The notes under the pieces were generated by a model. The model saw only the letters and a program-made list of their open reading frames with translations. It was not told the origin of the DNA and did not search any database. Position numbers and translations under genes: made by a program. Below, in pieces: positions 33,642 to 42,694 of a stretch of 42,694 bases of DNA. The number at the start of each line of letters is the position of its first letter. The stretch's first letter is position 1. Source of the stretch: Aeromonas eucrenophila (GTDB taxonomy: Bacteria; Pseudomonadota; Gammaproteobacteria; Enterobacterales; Aeromonadaceae); assembly GCF_000819865.1 (NCBI RefSeq), contig NZ_CDDF01000004.1, forward strand, positions 1 to 42,694, given 5' to 3'.

Positions 33642-34667
33642 ATGAAAGCACTCTCCAAACTGAAGAAAGAAGTCGGCATCTGGATGACGGATGTCCCGGC
33701 CCCCGAGCTCGGCCACAATGATCTGCTGATCAAGATCCGCAAGACCGCCATCTGCGGTACCGACATCCACATCTACAACTGGGACGAGTGGTCCCAGAAG
33801 ACCATCCCGACACCCATGGTGGTGGGTCACGAATACGTGGGGGAAGTGGTCGCCGTCGGTCAGGAGGTGCGTGGCTTCGCCGTAGGCGATCGCGTCTCGG
33901 GTGAAGGCCATATCACCTGCGGCCACTGCCGCAACTGCCGTGCCGGTCGCACCCACCTATGCCGCAACACCATAGGCGTCGGCGTCAACCGCCCTGGCTC
34001 CTTCGCCGAGTATTTGGTGATCCCGGCCTTCAACGCCTTCAAGTTGCCGGACAACGTACCCGATGAGCTGGCCGCCATCTTCGATCCCTTCGGCAACGCC
34101 GTGCACACCGCGCTCTCCTTCGATCTGGTGGGTGAAGACGTGCTCATCACCGGTGCCGGCCCCATCGGCATCATGGCCGCCGCCGTCTGCCGCCACGTCG
34201 GCGCGCGCCACGTGGTGATCACCGACGTCAACGAATACCGGCTCGAACTGGCTCGCAAGATGGGCGCTACCCGCGCCGTCAACGTGAGCACGGAGAAACT
34301 CTCCGACGTCATGACCGAGCTCGGCATGACCGAAGGCTTCGACGTGGGGCTGGAGATGTCCGGCGTGCCCAGCGCCTTCCAGGACATGATCGACAAGATG
34401 AACCACGGCGGCAAAATCGCCATGCTCGGCATCCCCCCCGCCACCATGGCCATCGATTGGGGCAAGGTGATCTTCAAGGGGCTGTTTATCAAAGGGATCT
34501 ACGGCCGTGAGATGTTCGAGACCTGGTACAAGATGGCCAGCCTCATCCAGTCTGGGCTGGATCTCTCCCCCATCATCACCCACAACTTCCACATCGATGA
34601 CTTCCAGCAGGGCTTCGATGCCATGCGCTCCGGTCAGTCCGGCAAGGTGATCCTGAATTGGGATTGA
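33642..34667 (+). CDS. tdh: L-threonine 3-dehydrogenase
   Basis: Tdh oxidises L-threonine to 2-amino-3-ketobutyrate with NAD+; Kbl consumes the product. The 341 residues equal E. coli Tdh. The catalytic zinc ligands are C38, H63 and E64; the structural zinc cysteines are C93, C96, C99 and C107. The Rossmann motif is GAGPIG. GAGGAAG lies seven bases before the ATG at 33642; an in-frame ATG five codons earlier lacks it. A diverged second copy of its last codons lies about 95 bases downstream. Confidence 0.97.
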   Translation: MKALSKLKKEVGIWMTDVPAPELGHNDLLIKIRKTAICGTDIHIYNWDEWSQKTIPTPMVVGHEYVGEVVAVGQEVRGFAVGDRVSGEGHITCGHCRNCRAGRTHLCRNTIGVGVNRPGSFAEYLVIPAFNAFKLPDNVPDELAAIFDPFGNAVHTALSFDLVGEDVLITGAGPIGIMAAAVCRHVGARHVVITDVNEYRLELARKMGATRAVNVSTEKLSDVMTELGMTEGFDVGLEMSGVPSAFQDMIDKMNHGGKIAMLGIPPATMAIDWGKVIFKGLFIKGIYGREMFETWYKMASLIQSGLDLSPIITHNFHIDDFQQGFDAMRSGQSGKVILNWD

Positions 34668-34711
34668 TGACGTCTTCGCCGTGCCGGTGCACTTGCCAGC
34701 AGAGCACTCTG

Positions 34712-34765
34712 GGTGCGATGCAGTTCGACAAGCCCGGCAAGGTGATGCTCAATCGGGATAAATAA
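34712..34765 (+). pseudogene. Diverged second copy of the tdh 3' end
   Basis: These 54 bases align without gaps to 34617-34670, with 39 of 54 identical by hand count. In the matching frame it reads AMQFDKPGKVMLNRDK-stop, against [19 protein letters not shown] in Tdh. The frame and stop are kept although the bases differ, which suggests the remnant of a related gene rather than a fresh duplication. It has no start codon of its own in a useful place. Confidence 0.75.
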
Positions 34766-34787
34766 GTCTTTTCCCATGCCTGCCCCA

Positions 34788-34812
34788 GAAAACCCGGCGA
34801 AAGCCGGGTTTC
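34788..34812 (+). terminator. Terminator downstream of tdh
   Basis: ACCCGGC / GCCGGGT stem with a GAAA tetraloop, extended by AGAAA/TTTCT, followed by TTTTTACC. It lies after the second copy of the tdh end. Confidence 0.9.
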
Positions 34813-34916
34813 TTTTTACCAGCACCGGCCCCCAAGCCCCTGCCGCCGTCGAATTTTTATTCGCAGATTGCTTAACACTTCACACACAAGCGTTTAAATG
34901 CCTGTAACTATTCGGT

Positions 34917-34922
34917 TATAAT
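34917..34922 (+). promoter_or_regulatory. Perfect -10 hexamer before the cytochrome c5 gene
   Basis: TATAAT lies 41 bases before the cytochrome ATG. A weak -35 (TTTAAA at 34893-34898, spacer 18) is possible. No FNR site was seen. Confidence 0.5.
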
Positions 34923-34963
34923 CCCGTCGTTTTCTAGGGATAATAAGAGCCTGCTGGGAGTAT

Positions 34964-35416
34964 ATGAGCGTGTTGAGAAAACTGAGCTATTTGCTGGTTG
35001 CCGGGATGGCGGTTGCCAGTCTGTCCGGCACCGTGTTTGCTGCCGACGAGATGTCAGCGGAAGCCATCGCCGAGCGTATCGCCCCGGTCGGCCAGGTCTA
35101 CACCGCCAAGGATCTGGAAGGGATTGCAACGGCCGCCGCGGCGCCGGCTGCCGCATCGTCCGGTCCCCGCGACGGCGAGACCGTGTTCAAGGGTGCCTGC
35201 TTCGCCTGCCATGACACCGGCGCGGCCGGTGCCCCCAAGCGCGGTGACAAGGCCGCCTGGGAGCCCCGCATCGCCCAGGGCATAGACACCCTGAAAAAAC
35301 ACGCGATCGAAGGCTTCACCGGCCAGTCCGGCATGATGCCGCCACGGGGTACCTGCGCCACCTGTAGCGACGAAGAGATCCTGAATGCCGTCCACTACAT
35401 GATCGACAAGCTATAA
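34964..35416 (+). CDS. Cytochrome c5 family protein
   Basis: A periplasmic c-type cytochrome of 150 residues. The signal peptide runs to about residue 26 (GTVFA/ADE). The haem site is C79-x2-C82-H83 in GACFACHDTG; the axial methionine is M124 or M125 in SGMMPPRG, and C131/C134 form the extra disulfide typical of cytochrome c5 (GTCATCSDEEI). It is a soluble electron carrier; its partner is unknown. An Ala-rich linker (55-68) precedes the domain. The gene has its own promoter and is followed by a hairpin. Confidence 0.92.
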   Translation: MSVLRKLSYLLVAGMAVASLSGTVFAADEMSAEAIAERIAPVGQVYTAKDLEGIATAAAAPAAASSGPRDGETVFKGACFACHDTGAAGAPKRGDKAAWEPRIAQGIDTLKKHAIEGFTGQSGMMPPRGTCATCSDEEILNAVHYMIDKL

Positions 35417-35420
35417 GTAA

Positions 35421-35450
35421 TTGAAAGGACTTCTATTGAAGTCCTTTCAA
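35421..35450. terminator. Hairpin downstream of the cytochrome c5 gene
   Basis: TTGAAAGGACTT / AAGTCCTTTCAA, a perfect 12-bp stem with a six-base loop, four bases after the stop. The T's lie in the lower stem (CCTTT) rather than after it, so termination is likely but not certain. Confidence 0.65.
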
Positions 35451-35500
35451 TCCGTTTGCTTCCGGCAACCCTTGAAGGTCTGTTCAATCGGGAGTTTTGC

Positions 35501-37771
35501 ATGTCAGCCCAGCCCACCACACCGCACGACTCCGCGCCCTTGCTGGCGATCGTCTCCTCCATCATGGATTTTCCTGCGCCCGGTGCTGCCTCCCGGGAGG
35601 ACTACGGCAGGCTGCTCGAGCAGCTGGGCAGGCTCTGTCCCTTGCGGCACTTTGCCATGCTGGGGCTGGCGAATGCCGGCTTGCACTGGGTGTATGAACA
35701 TCAGATCGACGAGGACTTCAAGCAGCAGCTGGGGCGTGAAGAGCCCCGCCTCAACGAGCAGCTCACCCGGCTCGATGAACATCAGGGCTGGTGTGTGCAG
35801 GCGGTGGAGCATGGCGAGGTGCAGTGGTTGCTGGCCTGCGCGGCACCCGAGCACCTGCCCACCCTGCGGCTGCTGCTGGAGTGTCTGGCCAAGCGGCTGC
35901 ATGAGACCCAGACCGGCGCCCAGCTGGCGGGACAGGCCTCCCCCCTCATGCAGCGGGATCCCCACTGGCAGCAGAAGATAGAAAAGATCAGCCGCATCAT
36001 GCGATTGGCTCACAGCCTGCCCCAGCATGCTCTGCTCTCCCAGCTGGAGGCCGTGTTGCGCCAGATGCTGGCAGTCAGCGACATGCTGCTGATCCGGCTC
36101 GACAGCCAGCGCCTGGAGAAGCTCTACCCGGCGCAACTCTCCTATGGCGACGACTTCATCAGGGCGCTCTGCCACAGCACCAACGGGGTCGAGCGATACG
36201 AGGCGGGGCAGTATTGGTACAGCCTGCCCCTGCGCCAGCAACAACAGTATTTCGCCCACCTCCTCATCAATACCGCCCAACCGCTGGAGACCGATGATCG
36301 GCTGTTCCTCGACTTCCTGCGCCACCAACTGACCCTGCTGCTGGAGCTCAAGCGGGTGCGGCAGCAGCTGGACGACATCCATTCGGAAGAGTCCATCAAC
36401 CAGCGGCTGCAACAACTGCGTCAGACCAATCTGCGGCTGCAAAAGCAGCTCAAGCAGCACCAGGAGCTGGAGCGTCGGCTGCAATTCAACGCGCTGCACG
36501 ACCCCCTGACCCAGTTGCCGAACCGGGCCCTGCTGATGAATCACCTTCATCACGCCATGACCCGCTATCGCCGTTACCAGACGGCTGGTTTCACCCTGAT
36601 TTTCATCGATGTGGATCACTTCAAGCAGGTCAACGATGCCCTGGGTCATGGCGCCGGCGATCAGTTGCTGCAGGAGTTGAGCCGGCGGCTGCAGAGCTGC
36701 ATCCGGCAGAACGACATGGTGGCGAGGCTCGGAGGGGATGAGTTCGTCATCTATCTGGACAACAGTCAGCAGGAGGAGGACGTCAGCCCTGTGCTCAATC
36801 GCCTGGTCGGCCGGGTCTCCCACCCGTTCCGGTTGCAGGGCAATGAGTTGAGCATCACGGTGAGTCTGGGGGTCGCCAGCGTCTCTGAGCAGACAGCGGA
36901 CATCAGCGAGCTGCTGCACCAGGCCGATCTGGCCATGTACCAGGCCAAACGCAATGGTCGCAGCCGCATCGTCACCTATTCCGAGGCCTGTCAGGATCAC
37001 ACCGGCTCACCGGAGGAGAAGCTGACCCGCGCCTTGCGGGAAGGCAGGATAGTGCCCTACTTCCAGCCGGTGATCCGGCTAGAAGACAGCCGTCTGACCG
37101 GGCTCGAGGTGATGGCGCGCTGGATAACGGAGGAGGGAGAGCTCAAGGACGCCTTCGACTTCATCCCGCTGGCGGAGCAGTGCGGCCTCATCCAGGAGCT
37201 GGACCGACATATCCTCAGCCTGACCTGCCGGCAGTTGAAGAGCTGGCTGCCCGTCTCGGGTCGCAGCCGCTTCAAGATCGCCATCAACCTCTCCGGCAAG
37301 CACCTGGCCAGCCGTGAGCAGGTCATGCAGCTGGTCAACATCATGGAAGAAGAGGGGGTACTGCCGAGTTACTTCATCTTCGAATTCAACGAGCGGGAGC
37401 TGTCGCGGCAGAATGTCGACTCCCTCACCTCGTTGCATGAACTCAGGGCCAAGGGCATCCAGATCAGCCTGGATGACTTCGGCACCGGCTTCTCTTCCCT
37501 CAATGCCCTGTTCCACTTCCCGGTGGACTACATCAAGGTGGATGACAGCTTCACCCACCGGATGCTGAATTCTCCCAAGGATCTGGCGCTGATCCGCGCC
37601 ATGCGGGACATCTGTCAGGATCTCGACTTCACCCTGGTGGTCGAGGGGATCGAAAACCAGCAGCAGTTGCAGAAGCTGATCGATCTCGGCTGCACCATGG
37701 GGCAGGGGCGCCACATCTCTCCGCCCCTGCCCGGCGCCGACATTACCCCATTGCTGAGCCAGGCGAACTGA
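35501..37771 (+). CDS. GGDEF/EAL cyclic-di-GMP signalling protein
   Basis: A 756-residue protein with no membrane helix. Residues 1-280 form an unrecognised sensor region, possibly GAF-like; 280-328 is a coiled coil; a GGDEF domain follows with intact GGDEF (411-415) and inhibitory site R402-x2-D405, so diguanylate cyclase activity with feedback is expected. The C-terminal EAL domain has EVM in place of EAL (536-538, in LEVMARW) but keeps N596, E632 or nearby, DDF at 658-660, K679, E715 and Q735, so phosphodiesterase activity cannot be ruled out. GGGAG lies seven bases before the ATG at 35501. It is convergent with rep. Confidence 0.93.
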   Translation: MSAQPTTPHDSAPLLAIVSSIMDFPAPGAASREDYGRLLEQLGRLCPLRHFAMLGLANAGLHWVYEHQIDEDFKQQLGREEPRLNEQLTRLDEHQGWCVQAVEHGEVQWLLACAAPEHLPTLRLLLECLAKRLHETQTGAQLAGQASPLMQRDPHWQQKIEKISRIMRLAHSLPQHALLSQLEAVLRQMLAVSDMLLIRLDSQRLEKLYPAQLSYGDDFIRALCHSTNGVERYEAGQYWYSLPLRQQQQYFAHLLINTAQPLETDDRLFLDFLRHQLTLLLELKRVRQQLDDIHSEESINQRLQQLRQTNLRLQKQLKQHQELERRLQFNALHDPLTQLPNRALLMNHLHHAMTRYRRYQTAGFTLIFIDVDHFKQVNDALGHGAGDQLLQELSRRLQSCIRQNDMVARLGGDEFVIYLDNSQQEEDVSPVLNRLVGRVSHPFRLQGNELSITVSLGVASVSEQTADISELLHQADLAMYQAKRNGRSRIVTYSEACQDHTGSPEEKLTRALREGRIVPYFQPVIRLEDSRLTGLEVMARWITEEGELKDAFDFIPLAEQCGLIQELDRHILSLTCRQLKSWLPVSGRSRFKIAINLSGKHLASREQVMQLVNIMEEEGVLPSYFIFEFNERELSRQNVDSLTSLHELRAKGIQISLDDFGTGFSSLNALFHFPVDYIKVDDSFTHRMLNSPKDLALIRAMRDICQDLDFTLVVEGIENQQQLQKLIDLGCTMGQGRHISPPLPGADITPLLSQAN

Positions 37772-37798
37772 CGCCGGCTCAAGCCCTCCTGGACTCCG

Positions 37799-39811
37799 TC
37801 AATCCTTCTTGAACAGGGCCCGCAGGTTGGCGACCCCGACCTGCCCCTTCTGCTGGCGCTCCTCGGCGGTCACCTTCTTCTGGTTTTCCCACTCCAGGTC
37901 ATCCTGGGGCAGCTCCAACAGGAAGCGGCTCGGTTCGGGCCGCACCGATTCCCCGTACTGGCGCCGCTCCTTGCAGAGGGTGAAGGTGAGCTCGGTCTGG
38001 GCACGGGTGATGCCCACGTAGGCGAGGCGACGCTCCTCCTCCACGTTATCTTCATCTATGCTGGTCTGGTGTGGCAGCATACCCTCCTCCATACCCACCA
38101 TGTAGACATAAGGAAACTCCAATCCCTTGGAGGCATGCAGTGTCATCAACTGCACCTGATCCGCGTCATCCTCCCCCTCGTTGCGTTCCATCATGTCCCG
38201 CAGGGTGAGCCGGGTCACCACCTGGGGCAGGGTCATGGGCTCGTCCAGCTCGTTGCCCTCCAGCATCTCGGTGATCCAGCGATAGAGGGTGGAGACGTTC
38301 TGCATCCGCATCTCCGCGGCCTTGGGGCTGGGTGAGGTCTCATGGAGCCACTCCTCGTAGTGGATCTCCTTGATCATGTCCCGCACCGCCTCCACCGGGT
38401 TGCCGCGCTGGGCCTGATCCCCGAGCCGCACCAGCCAGTTGGTGAAGGCCTGCAGGGCGTGCAGACCACGGCCAGTCAGTGACTGCTCCAGCCCCAGCTC
38501 GAAGCTGGCGGCAAACAGGCTCTTGCCGCGCTGGTTCGCGTACTGGCCGAGCTTCTCCAGCGTGGTGGGGCCTATCTCCCGGCGCGGCAGGTTGACCACC
38601 CGCAGGAAGGCGGTGTCCTCGTCCGGGTTCACCAGCAGCTTGAGGTAGGCCATGATGTCCTTGATCTCGGTACGCGAGAAAAACGAGGTGCCCCCCGAGA
38701 TGCGGTAGGGAATGCGGTTGGTCATCAGCGCCTTCTCGAAGATGCGCGACTGATGGTTGCCCCGATAGAGGATGGCGTAGTCCTTGAAGCGGGTGCGGTT
38801 CATGAACTTGTGGCCCATCAGCTCGGCGGCGATCCGCTCCGCCTCGTGCTCCTCGTTCTTGGCGAACAGCACCTTGACCGGCACCCCGTAGTCGAGCTCG
38901 GAGAACAACGCCTTGTCGAACACATGGGGGTTGTTGGCGATCAAGATGTTGGCGCACTTCAGGATGCGCCCCTTGGAGCGGTAGTTCTGCTCCAGCTTGA
39001 TCAGCTTGAGGCTCGGGAAGTCCTCGTTCAGCAGCACCAGGTTCTGGGGCTTGGCGCCGCGCCAGGAGTAGATAGACTGGTCATCGTCCCCCACCACCGT
39101 GAAGCGGGCCCGCTCGCCGACAATCTGCTTCACCAGCTCGTACTGGCTGGTGTTGGTGTCCTGATACTCATCGACCAGCAGGTAGCGGATCTTGTTCTGC
39201 CAACGGGTGCGCACCTCCTCGTTGCTCTTGAGCAACAGGGTCGGCATCACTATGAGGTCATCAAAATCCAGCGCGTTATAGGCCACCATCTGGCGGTGAT
39301 AACGCTCATAGAGCTGGGCCATCAGCACCTCTTCCGGTCCCTGGGCGATGCGCATGGCGCGGGCCGGCAGTATCAGGTCGTTCTTCCAGTTGGAGATCTG
39401 GCTGATGAGGGCGGACAGCTTGTCCTTGTCGTTGTCGAGCTCGGCTTCCGTCAGCTCCTTGAGCAGGGCCAGCTGATCCGTATCGTCGAACAGGGAGAAG
39501 TTCGCCTTGAGATTCAGGCTCTTGTGCTCACGACGTATGATGTCGAGGCCCAGAGTGTGGAAGGTGGAGACCATGAGCCCCCGTGCCTCCTTACGACCCA
39601 GGGTCTGGCCGACCCGCTCCTTCATCTCCCGCGCCGCCTTGTTGGTGAAGGTGACAGCCGCGATATTGCGGGCGTTATAACCGCACTGCTGTACCAGGTA
39701 GGCGATCTTGTTTGTGATGACGCGGGTCTTGCCCGATCCGGCGCCCGCCAGCACCAGGCAAGGGCCGGAGACGTGCTTGACCGCTTCGTTCTGATTGGGG
39801 TTGAGCTTCAT
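37799..39811 (-). CDS. rep: ATP-dependent DNA helicase Rep
   Basis: Rep is a 3'-5' superfamily 1 helicase that travels with the replisome and clears proteins from DNA. The 670-residue protein matches E. coli Rep (673). Motif I is GAGSGKT (ending T29), motif [10 protein letters not shown], motif [16 protein letters not shown], with [19 protein letters not shown] and YVGITRA behind. The ATG at 39811 gives [11 protein letters not shown] as in the family; an upstream ATG adds 12 residues. It is divergent from csdA. Confidence 0.97.
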   Translation of the reverse strand: MKLNPNQNEAVKHVSGPCLVLAGAGSGKTRVITNKIAYLVQQCGYNARNIAAVTFTNKAAREMKERVGQTLGRKEARGLMVSTFHTLGLDIIRREHKSLNLKANFSLFDDTDQLALLKELTEAELDNDKDKLSALISQISNWKNDLILPARAMRIAQGPEEVLMAQLYERYHRQMVAYNALDFDDLIVMPTLLLKSNEEVRTRWQNKIRYLLVDEYQDTNTSQYELVKQIVGERARFTVVGDDDQSIYSWRGAKPQNLVLLNEDFPSLKLIKLEQNYRSKGRILKCANILIANNPHVFDKALFSELDYGVPVKVLFAKNEEHEAERIAAELMGHKFMNRTRFKDYAILYRGNHQSRIFEKALMTNRIPYRISGGTSFFSRTEIKDIMAYLKLLVNPDEDTAFLRVVNLPRREIGPTTLEKLGQYANQRGKSLFAASFELGLEQSLTGRGLHALQAFTNWLVRLGDQAQRGNPVEAVRDMIKEIHYEEWLHETSPSPKAAEMRMQNVSTLYRWITEMLEGNELDEPMTLPQVVTRLTLRDMMERNEGEDDADQVQLMTLHASKGLEFPYVYMVGMEEGMLPHQTSIDEDNVEEERRLAYVGITRAQTELTFTLCKERRQYGESVRPEPSRFLLELPQDDLEWENQKKVTAEERQQKGQVGVANLRALFKKD

Positions 39812-39964
39812 GGGCCGGATCTCTTGGCTTATGATGAGGGGCGGCATTGTAACAGAGATCCCGCAGGCAGCCGAAACCGGACGCGGGACCCAACCACTTC
39901 GCCTTGTGTTTGGCCGCCAATTTCAGGATCATGACCGACTTTTCCAGAAGATGATGAGGGGAGC

Positions 39965-41185
39965 ATGAACCAGCAACAGCACGCCAAGCTGCGCAGCCAG
40001 TTTCCGGCCTTGGCGCAGGAGGTCAACGGCCACCCTCTGATCTATCTGGACAACGCCGCCACCACCCAGAAACCCCAGGCGGTGCTAGATGCGATCGCTC
40101 ACTACTACAGCGCCGACAATGCCAACGTACACCGCGCCGCCCATGCCCTGAGTGGCCGCGCCACCCGCGCCTTCGAGGATGCCCGCGAGACGGTCGCCCG
40201 CTTTATCAACGCACCCCATTCCCATGAGATCATCTGGACGCGCGGCACCACAGAGGCGATCAACCTGGTAGCCCAGAGCTGGGGCCAGAGCGAGTTGCAG
40301 GCGGGGGACGAGATCGTGCTCAGCACCCTGGAGCACCACGCCAATATAGTGCCATGGCAGCTGGTTGCCCAGCGTACCGGTGCCCTGATCCGGGTCATTC
40401 CGCTGGATAAGCACGGCGATCTCGATATGAACGCCTACCAGGGCTTGTTGGGACCTCGCACCCGATTGGTCAGCGTCGCCCATGTCTCCAATGCCCTCGG
40501 CACAGTCAATCCGGTGAAGGAGATAGTGGCGGCCGCCAAGGCGGTGGGTGCCCTGACCCTGATCGACGGCGCCCAGGCCGTCGCCCACCTCGAAGTGGAT
40601 GTGCAGGCCATCGGCTGCGACTTCTACGCCTTCTCCGGTCACAAGCTCTATGGTCCGACCGGGATCGGCGCCTTGTGGGGCAAGACAGAACTGCTGGAGC
40701 GGATGCCCCCCTGGCAGGCAGGCGGCGAGATGATCGACCGCGTCAGCTTCGCGGGCACCAGCTTCAATGCTCTGCCGTTCAAGTTCGAGGCGGGCACCCC
40801 TCATATCGCCGGCGCCATCGGCCTCGCCAGCGCCATCGACTTCATCACTGCGCTGGACAGAGCCGAACTGGTTCGCCATGAACAGGCGCTAACCGACTAT
40901 CTGGTGGCGGGGCTGCGACAGGTGCCGGGTCTGCGCCTTATCGGTGAACCAAAGCAACGGGCCGGAGCCGTCTCCTTCCTGCTGGACGAGATCCACGCCC
41001 AGGATGCGGCCACCCTGCTCGACATGCAGGGCATTGCGCTGCGAGTAGGCCACCACTGCGCCATGCCGCTGATGGAGAGCTTGGGGATCGGCGGCACCAT
41101 GAGGGCCTCGCTGGCCTGCTACAACAACCAGGATGACGTGGATGCCCTGCTGGCGGCCCTGCACAAGTTAAGTGACTTCTTCTAA
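39965..41185 (+). CDS. csdA: Cysteine desulfurase CsdA (SufS-like, group II)
   Basis: CsdA takes sulfur from cysteine as a persulfide and passes it to CsdE. The 406-residue PLP enzyme has the PLP lysine K227 in FSGHKLYGPTGIG and the catalytic cysteine C365 in RVGHHCAMPLM, within the short group II loop. GEMIDRVSF and AGTPHIAGAIGL are family blocks. It is followed directly by a SufE-type partner and then tcdA on the other strand, the same gene set as E. coli csdA-csdE-tcdA, so CsdA is preferred over SufS; no suf genes are nearby. Confidence 0.93.
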   Translation: MNQQQHAKLRSQFPALAQEVNGHPLIYLDNAATTQKPQAVLDAIAHYYSADNANVHRAAHALSGRATRAFEDARETVARFINAPHSHEIIWTRGTTEAINLVAQSWGQSELQAGDEIVLSTLEHHANIVPWQLVAQRTGALIRVIPLDKHGDLDMNAYQGLLGPRTRLVSVAHVSNALGTVNPVKEIVAAAKAVGALTLIDGAQAVAHLEVDVQAIGCDFYAFSGHKLYGPTGIGALWGKTELLERMPPWQAGGEMIDRVSFAGTSFNALPFKFEAGTPHIAGAIGLASAIDFITALDRAELVRHEQALTDYLVAGLRQVPGLRLIGEPKQRAGAVSFLLDEIHAQDAATLLDMQGIALRVGHHCAMPLMESLGIGGTMRASLACYNNQDDVDALLAALHKLSDFF

Positions 41186-41199
41186 GGCGGATGATTGAA

Positions 41200-41637
41200 A
41201 TGAGTGAGCTCGCAACCTACACCCAAATCGGCCAAGAACCTGACGCCGATACTATCCGACAGCAGTTTGCGGCGGCCAAGGGCTGGGAGAACCAGTATCG
41301 GCTCATCATCCAACTCGGCAAGTTGCTACCCGCGCTGCCCGCCGAATGGCAGACCGAAGAGCACCGCCTGAAAGGCTGCGAGAGCCAGGCCTGGTTGAAG
41401 GGTGAGCAGAGCGAAGGTGGCCGCTGGCACTTCGCCTGCGACTCCGATGCCCGCATCGTGCGCGGCCTTATCGTCATCGTGCTGGCGGCCCTCAATCACC
41501 AGAGTGCGGAGACCATTCAGGCCTTCGACATTGACGGCTATTTCGCCGAACTGGGGCTGGAGAAACACCTGAGCCCATCGCGGGGCAACGGCCTCAGATC
41601 CATAGTGCAGGGCATAATGGCGCTGGCGACTGCCTGA
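41200..41637 (+). CDS. csdE: Sulfur acceptor protein CsdE (SufE family)
   Basis: CsdE accepts the persulfide from CsdA and raises its activity. The 145-residue protein (from ATG 41200) has the acceptor cysteine C60 in LKGCESQAWL and the family block GLIVIVLAALNHQSAETI; NGLRSIVQGI closes it. The alternative ATG at 41191 is three codons earlier and almost touches the ribosome site AAGGCGG, so 41200 is favoured but not certain. It starts 14 bases after csdA and forms an operon with it. Confidence 0.92.
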   Translation: MSELATYTQIGQEPDADTIRQQFAAAKGWENQYRLIIQLGKLLPALPAEWQTEEHRLKGCESQAWLKGEQSEGGRWHFACDSDARIVRGLIVIVLAALNHQSAETIQAFDIDGYFAELGLEKHLSPSRGNGLRSIVQGIMALATA

Positions 41638-41664
41638 CGCACCGTGATACAAGAGCACCGCCAG

Positions 41665-41700
41665 AAACGAAAAGAGCGCCCAAGGGCGCTCTTTTCGTTT
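41665..41700. terminator. Bidirectional terminator between csdE and tcdA
   Basis: A long perfect stem: AAACGAAAAGAGCGCC pairs with GGCGCTCTTTTCGTTT around a short loop, AT-rich at the base, so U-runs form on either strand. The genes are convergent. Confidence 0.92.
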
Positions 41701-41719
41701 GTGTGTTGCCAGAGAAAAA

Positions 41720-42526
41720 CTACTCCACGAACTTCTCGGCCCGAGCGCCCCGCTCCGCAATCTTCTTCAATACCCGGGAGGCAGCCACCAGTCCGAAGGT
41801 TGCCGTCACCGGCGTCACAGCCCCGAAGCCGGAGGCGCAATCCATCTTCATGTTGCCGTCGCTGGTCGCCTTGGCCTGGCAGGTACCGCCCTTGCCATCC
41901 GGGTAGCTCAACTGCTCGGTTGAGAAGACACACTCCACGCCGAACTTGCGGGCCGGGTTTTTGCTGAAGTGATGCAGACGGCGCAGATCGGATCGCACCT
42001 TGGCCGCCAGCGGATCCTGGATGGTCTTGGCGAGATCGGCCACCGTGATCTGGGTCGGATCCATCTGCCCGCCGGCACCGCCCGCCACTATCACGGGTAT
42101 CTTGTTGCGCTTGCAGAAGGCGATCAGCGCCACCTTGGCCTTGACCGAGTCGATGGCATCCACCACATAGTCGAACTCTTTCTTGATGTGCTCGGCCAGG
42201 TTGTCGACGGTGACGAAGTCATCCACCTCGTTCACCTCGCAATCCGGGTTGATGGCGCGGATGCGCTCGGCCATCACCTCTGTCTTGAGGCGACCGACTG
42301 TACCCTGCATGGCGTGGATCTGGCGGTTGGTATTGGTGATGCAGATGTCGTCCATGTCGATCAGGGTGATCTGGTTGATGCCGGCACGGGCCAGCGCCTC
42401 AGCAGCCCAGGAGCCGACGCCGCCGATCCCGACCACACAGACCCTAGCCTGACTAAAGGAGTTGAGAGCGCTCTGGCCATAAAGACGGGCAATGCCCCCG
42501 AATCGCTGTAGATATTCTGCTTTCAT
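41720..42526 (-). CDS. tcdA: tRNA threonylcarbamoyladenosine dehydratase TcdA (CsdL)
   Basis: TcdA cyclises t6A-37 of tRNA to ct6A with ATP; it works with the CsdA-CsdE sulfur system in vivo. The 268 residues equal E. coli TcdA. It is an E1/ThiF-like enzyme: VVGIGGVGSWAAEALARAGI binds ATP, LIDMDDI follows, and DAIDSVKAKVALI is the metal/adenylation segment. AAGGTGG lies five bases before the ATG at 42526; an ATG 19 codons upstream lacks similarity. It converges with csdA-csdE. Confidence 0.95.
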   Translation of the reverse strand: MKAEYLQRFGGIARLYGQSALNSFSQARVCVVGIGGVGSWAAEALARAGINQITLIDMDDICITNTNRQIHAMQGTVGRLKTEVMAERIRAINPDCEVNEVDDFVTVDNLAEHIKKEFDYVVDAIDSVKAKVALIAFCKRNKIPVIVAGGAGGQMDPTQITVADLAKTIQDPLAAKVRSDLRRLHHFSKNPARKFGVECVFSTEQLSYPDGKGGTCQAKATSDGNMKMDCASGFGAVTPVTATFGLVAASRVLKKIAERGARAEKFVE

Positions 42527-42662
42527 ACCACCACCTTGCTTGAGGGCGGCCATTATAGCGGCAACAACGCCCCGCGACATCATCGGATGAGGTGGTATGG
42601 ATACAGGAAGAGGGGAAGAACTGGCAGCCAGTGCTAAATTTTTGGATATCCAAAACGAAAAA

Positions 42663-42686
42663 AAGCCCAGTCTTTCGACTGGGCTT
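42663..42686 (-). terminator. Terminator entering from the right edge
   Basis: AAGCCCAGTC / GACTGGGCTT with a four-base loop, followed on the minus strand by TTTTTTCGTTTTGG. It would end a leftward gene lying beyond the window and shield tcdA from read-through. Confidence 0.75.
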
Positions 42687-42694
42687 CTTGTTAG

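Noticed and set aside
35504..37000. Long leftward frame opposite the GGDEF/EAL gene
   Set aside because: Antisense shadow; the sense frame has clear GGDEF and EAL motifs.

Overview
The window is a G+C-rich gammaproteobacterial chromosome segment, almost certainly from Aeromonas. Three things point there: the housekeeping proteins are close to Enterobacterales/Vibrio orthologues; there is conserved synteny around lexA-plsB-ubiA-ubiC, fieF-cpxRA, kbl-tdh and csdA-csdE-tcdA; and there is a fused glycosyltransferase-deacetylase of the WahA type known from Aeromonas core lipopolysaccharide. No phage, CRISPR array, rRNA, tRNA or intact insertion sequence was found. Most of the window is core genome. 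All residue positions were counted by hand and all homology calls are from memory of the families.

Layout. 1-4.8 kb: yrdA, polA, elbB and zapB, with two perfect DnaA boxes in the leaders of yrdA and polA. 5-10.7 kb: a leftward fieF-cysE-transporter operon diverging from cpxR-cpxA, then trmL. 10.8-14.4 kb: leftward MATE exporter, SCO protein, a small unknown gene and lexA with a double SOS box. 14.6-18.6 kb: plsB, then ubiC-ubiA convergent to it. 18.7-20.1 kb: a FliL-family protein and several small proteins, two of them (56 and 40 residues) easy to miss. 20.2-24.6 kb: a LacI-type regulator with acuI behind it, diverging from an ascorbate-type PTS (IIA, IIB, IIC) across three palindromic operators.

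24.7-31.2 kb is an LPS core locus: a heptosyltransferase, a strongly AT-rich family 2 glycosyltransferase that looks acquired, an O-antigen ligase, WahA and hldD. Then a TetR regulator, a 265-bp MITE-like element with TA flanks immediately upstream of kbl, and kbl-tdh for threonine catabolism. The right end holds a cytochrome c5, a GGDEF/EAL protein, rep, and the csdA-csdE-tcdA sulfur-transfer and tRNA t6A-modification group.

The least expected structure is that two unrelated genes, plsB and tdh, are each followed by a decayed second copy of their own last ~17-19 codons. Other points of note are the DnaA box displayed in a hairpin in the polA leader, the MITE that separates kbl from its ancestral upstream DNA, and the triple-operator PTS without recognisable catabolic genes. 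I saw no clear new defence or mobile system.
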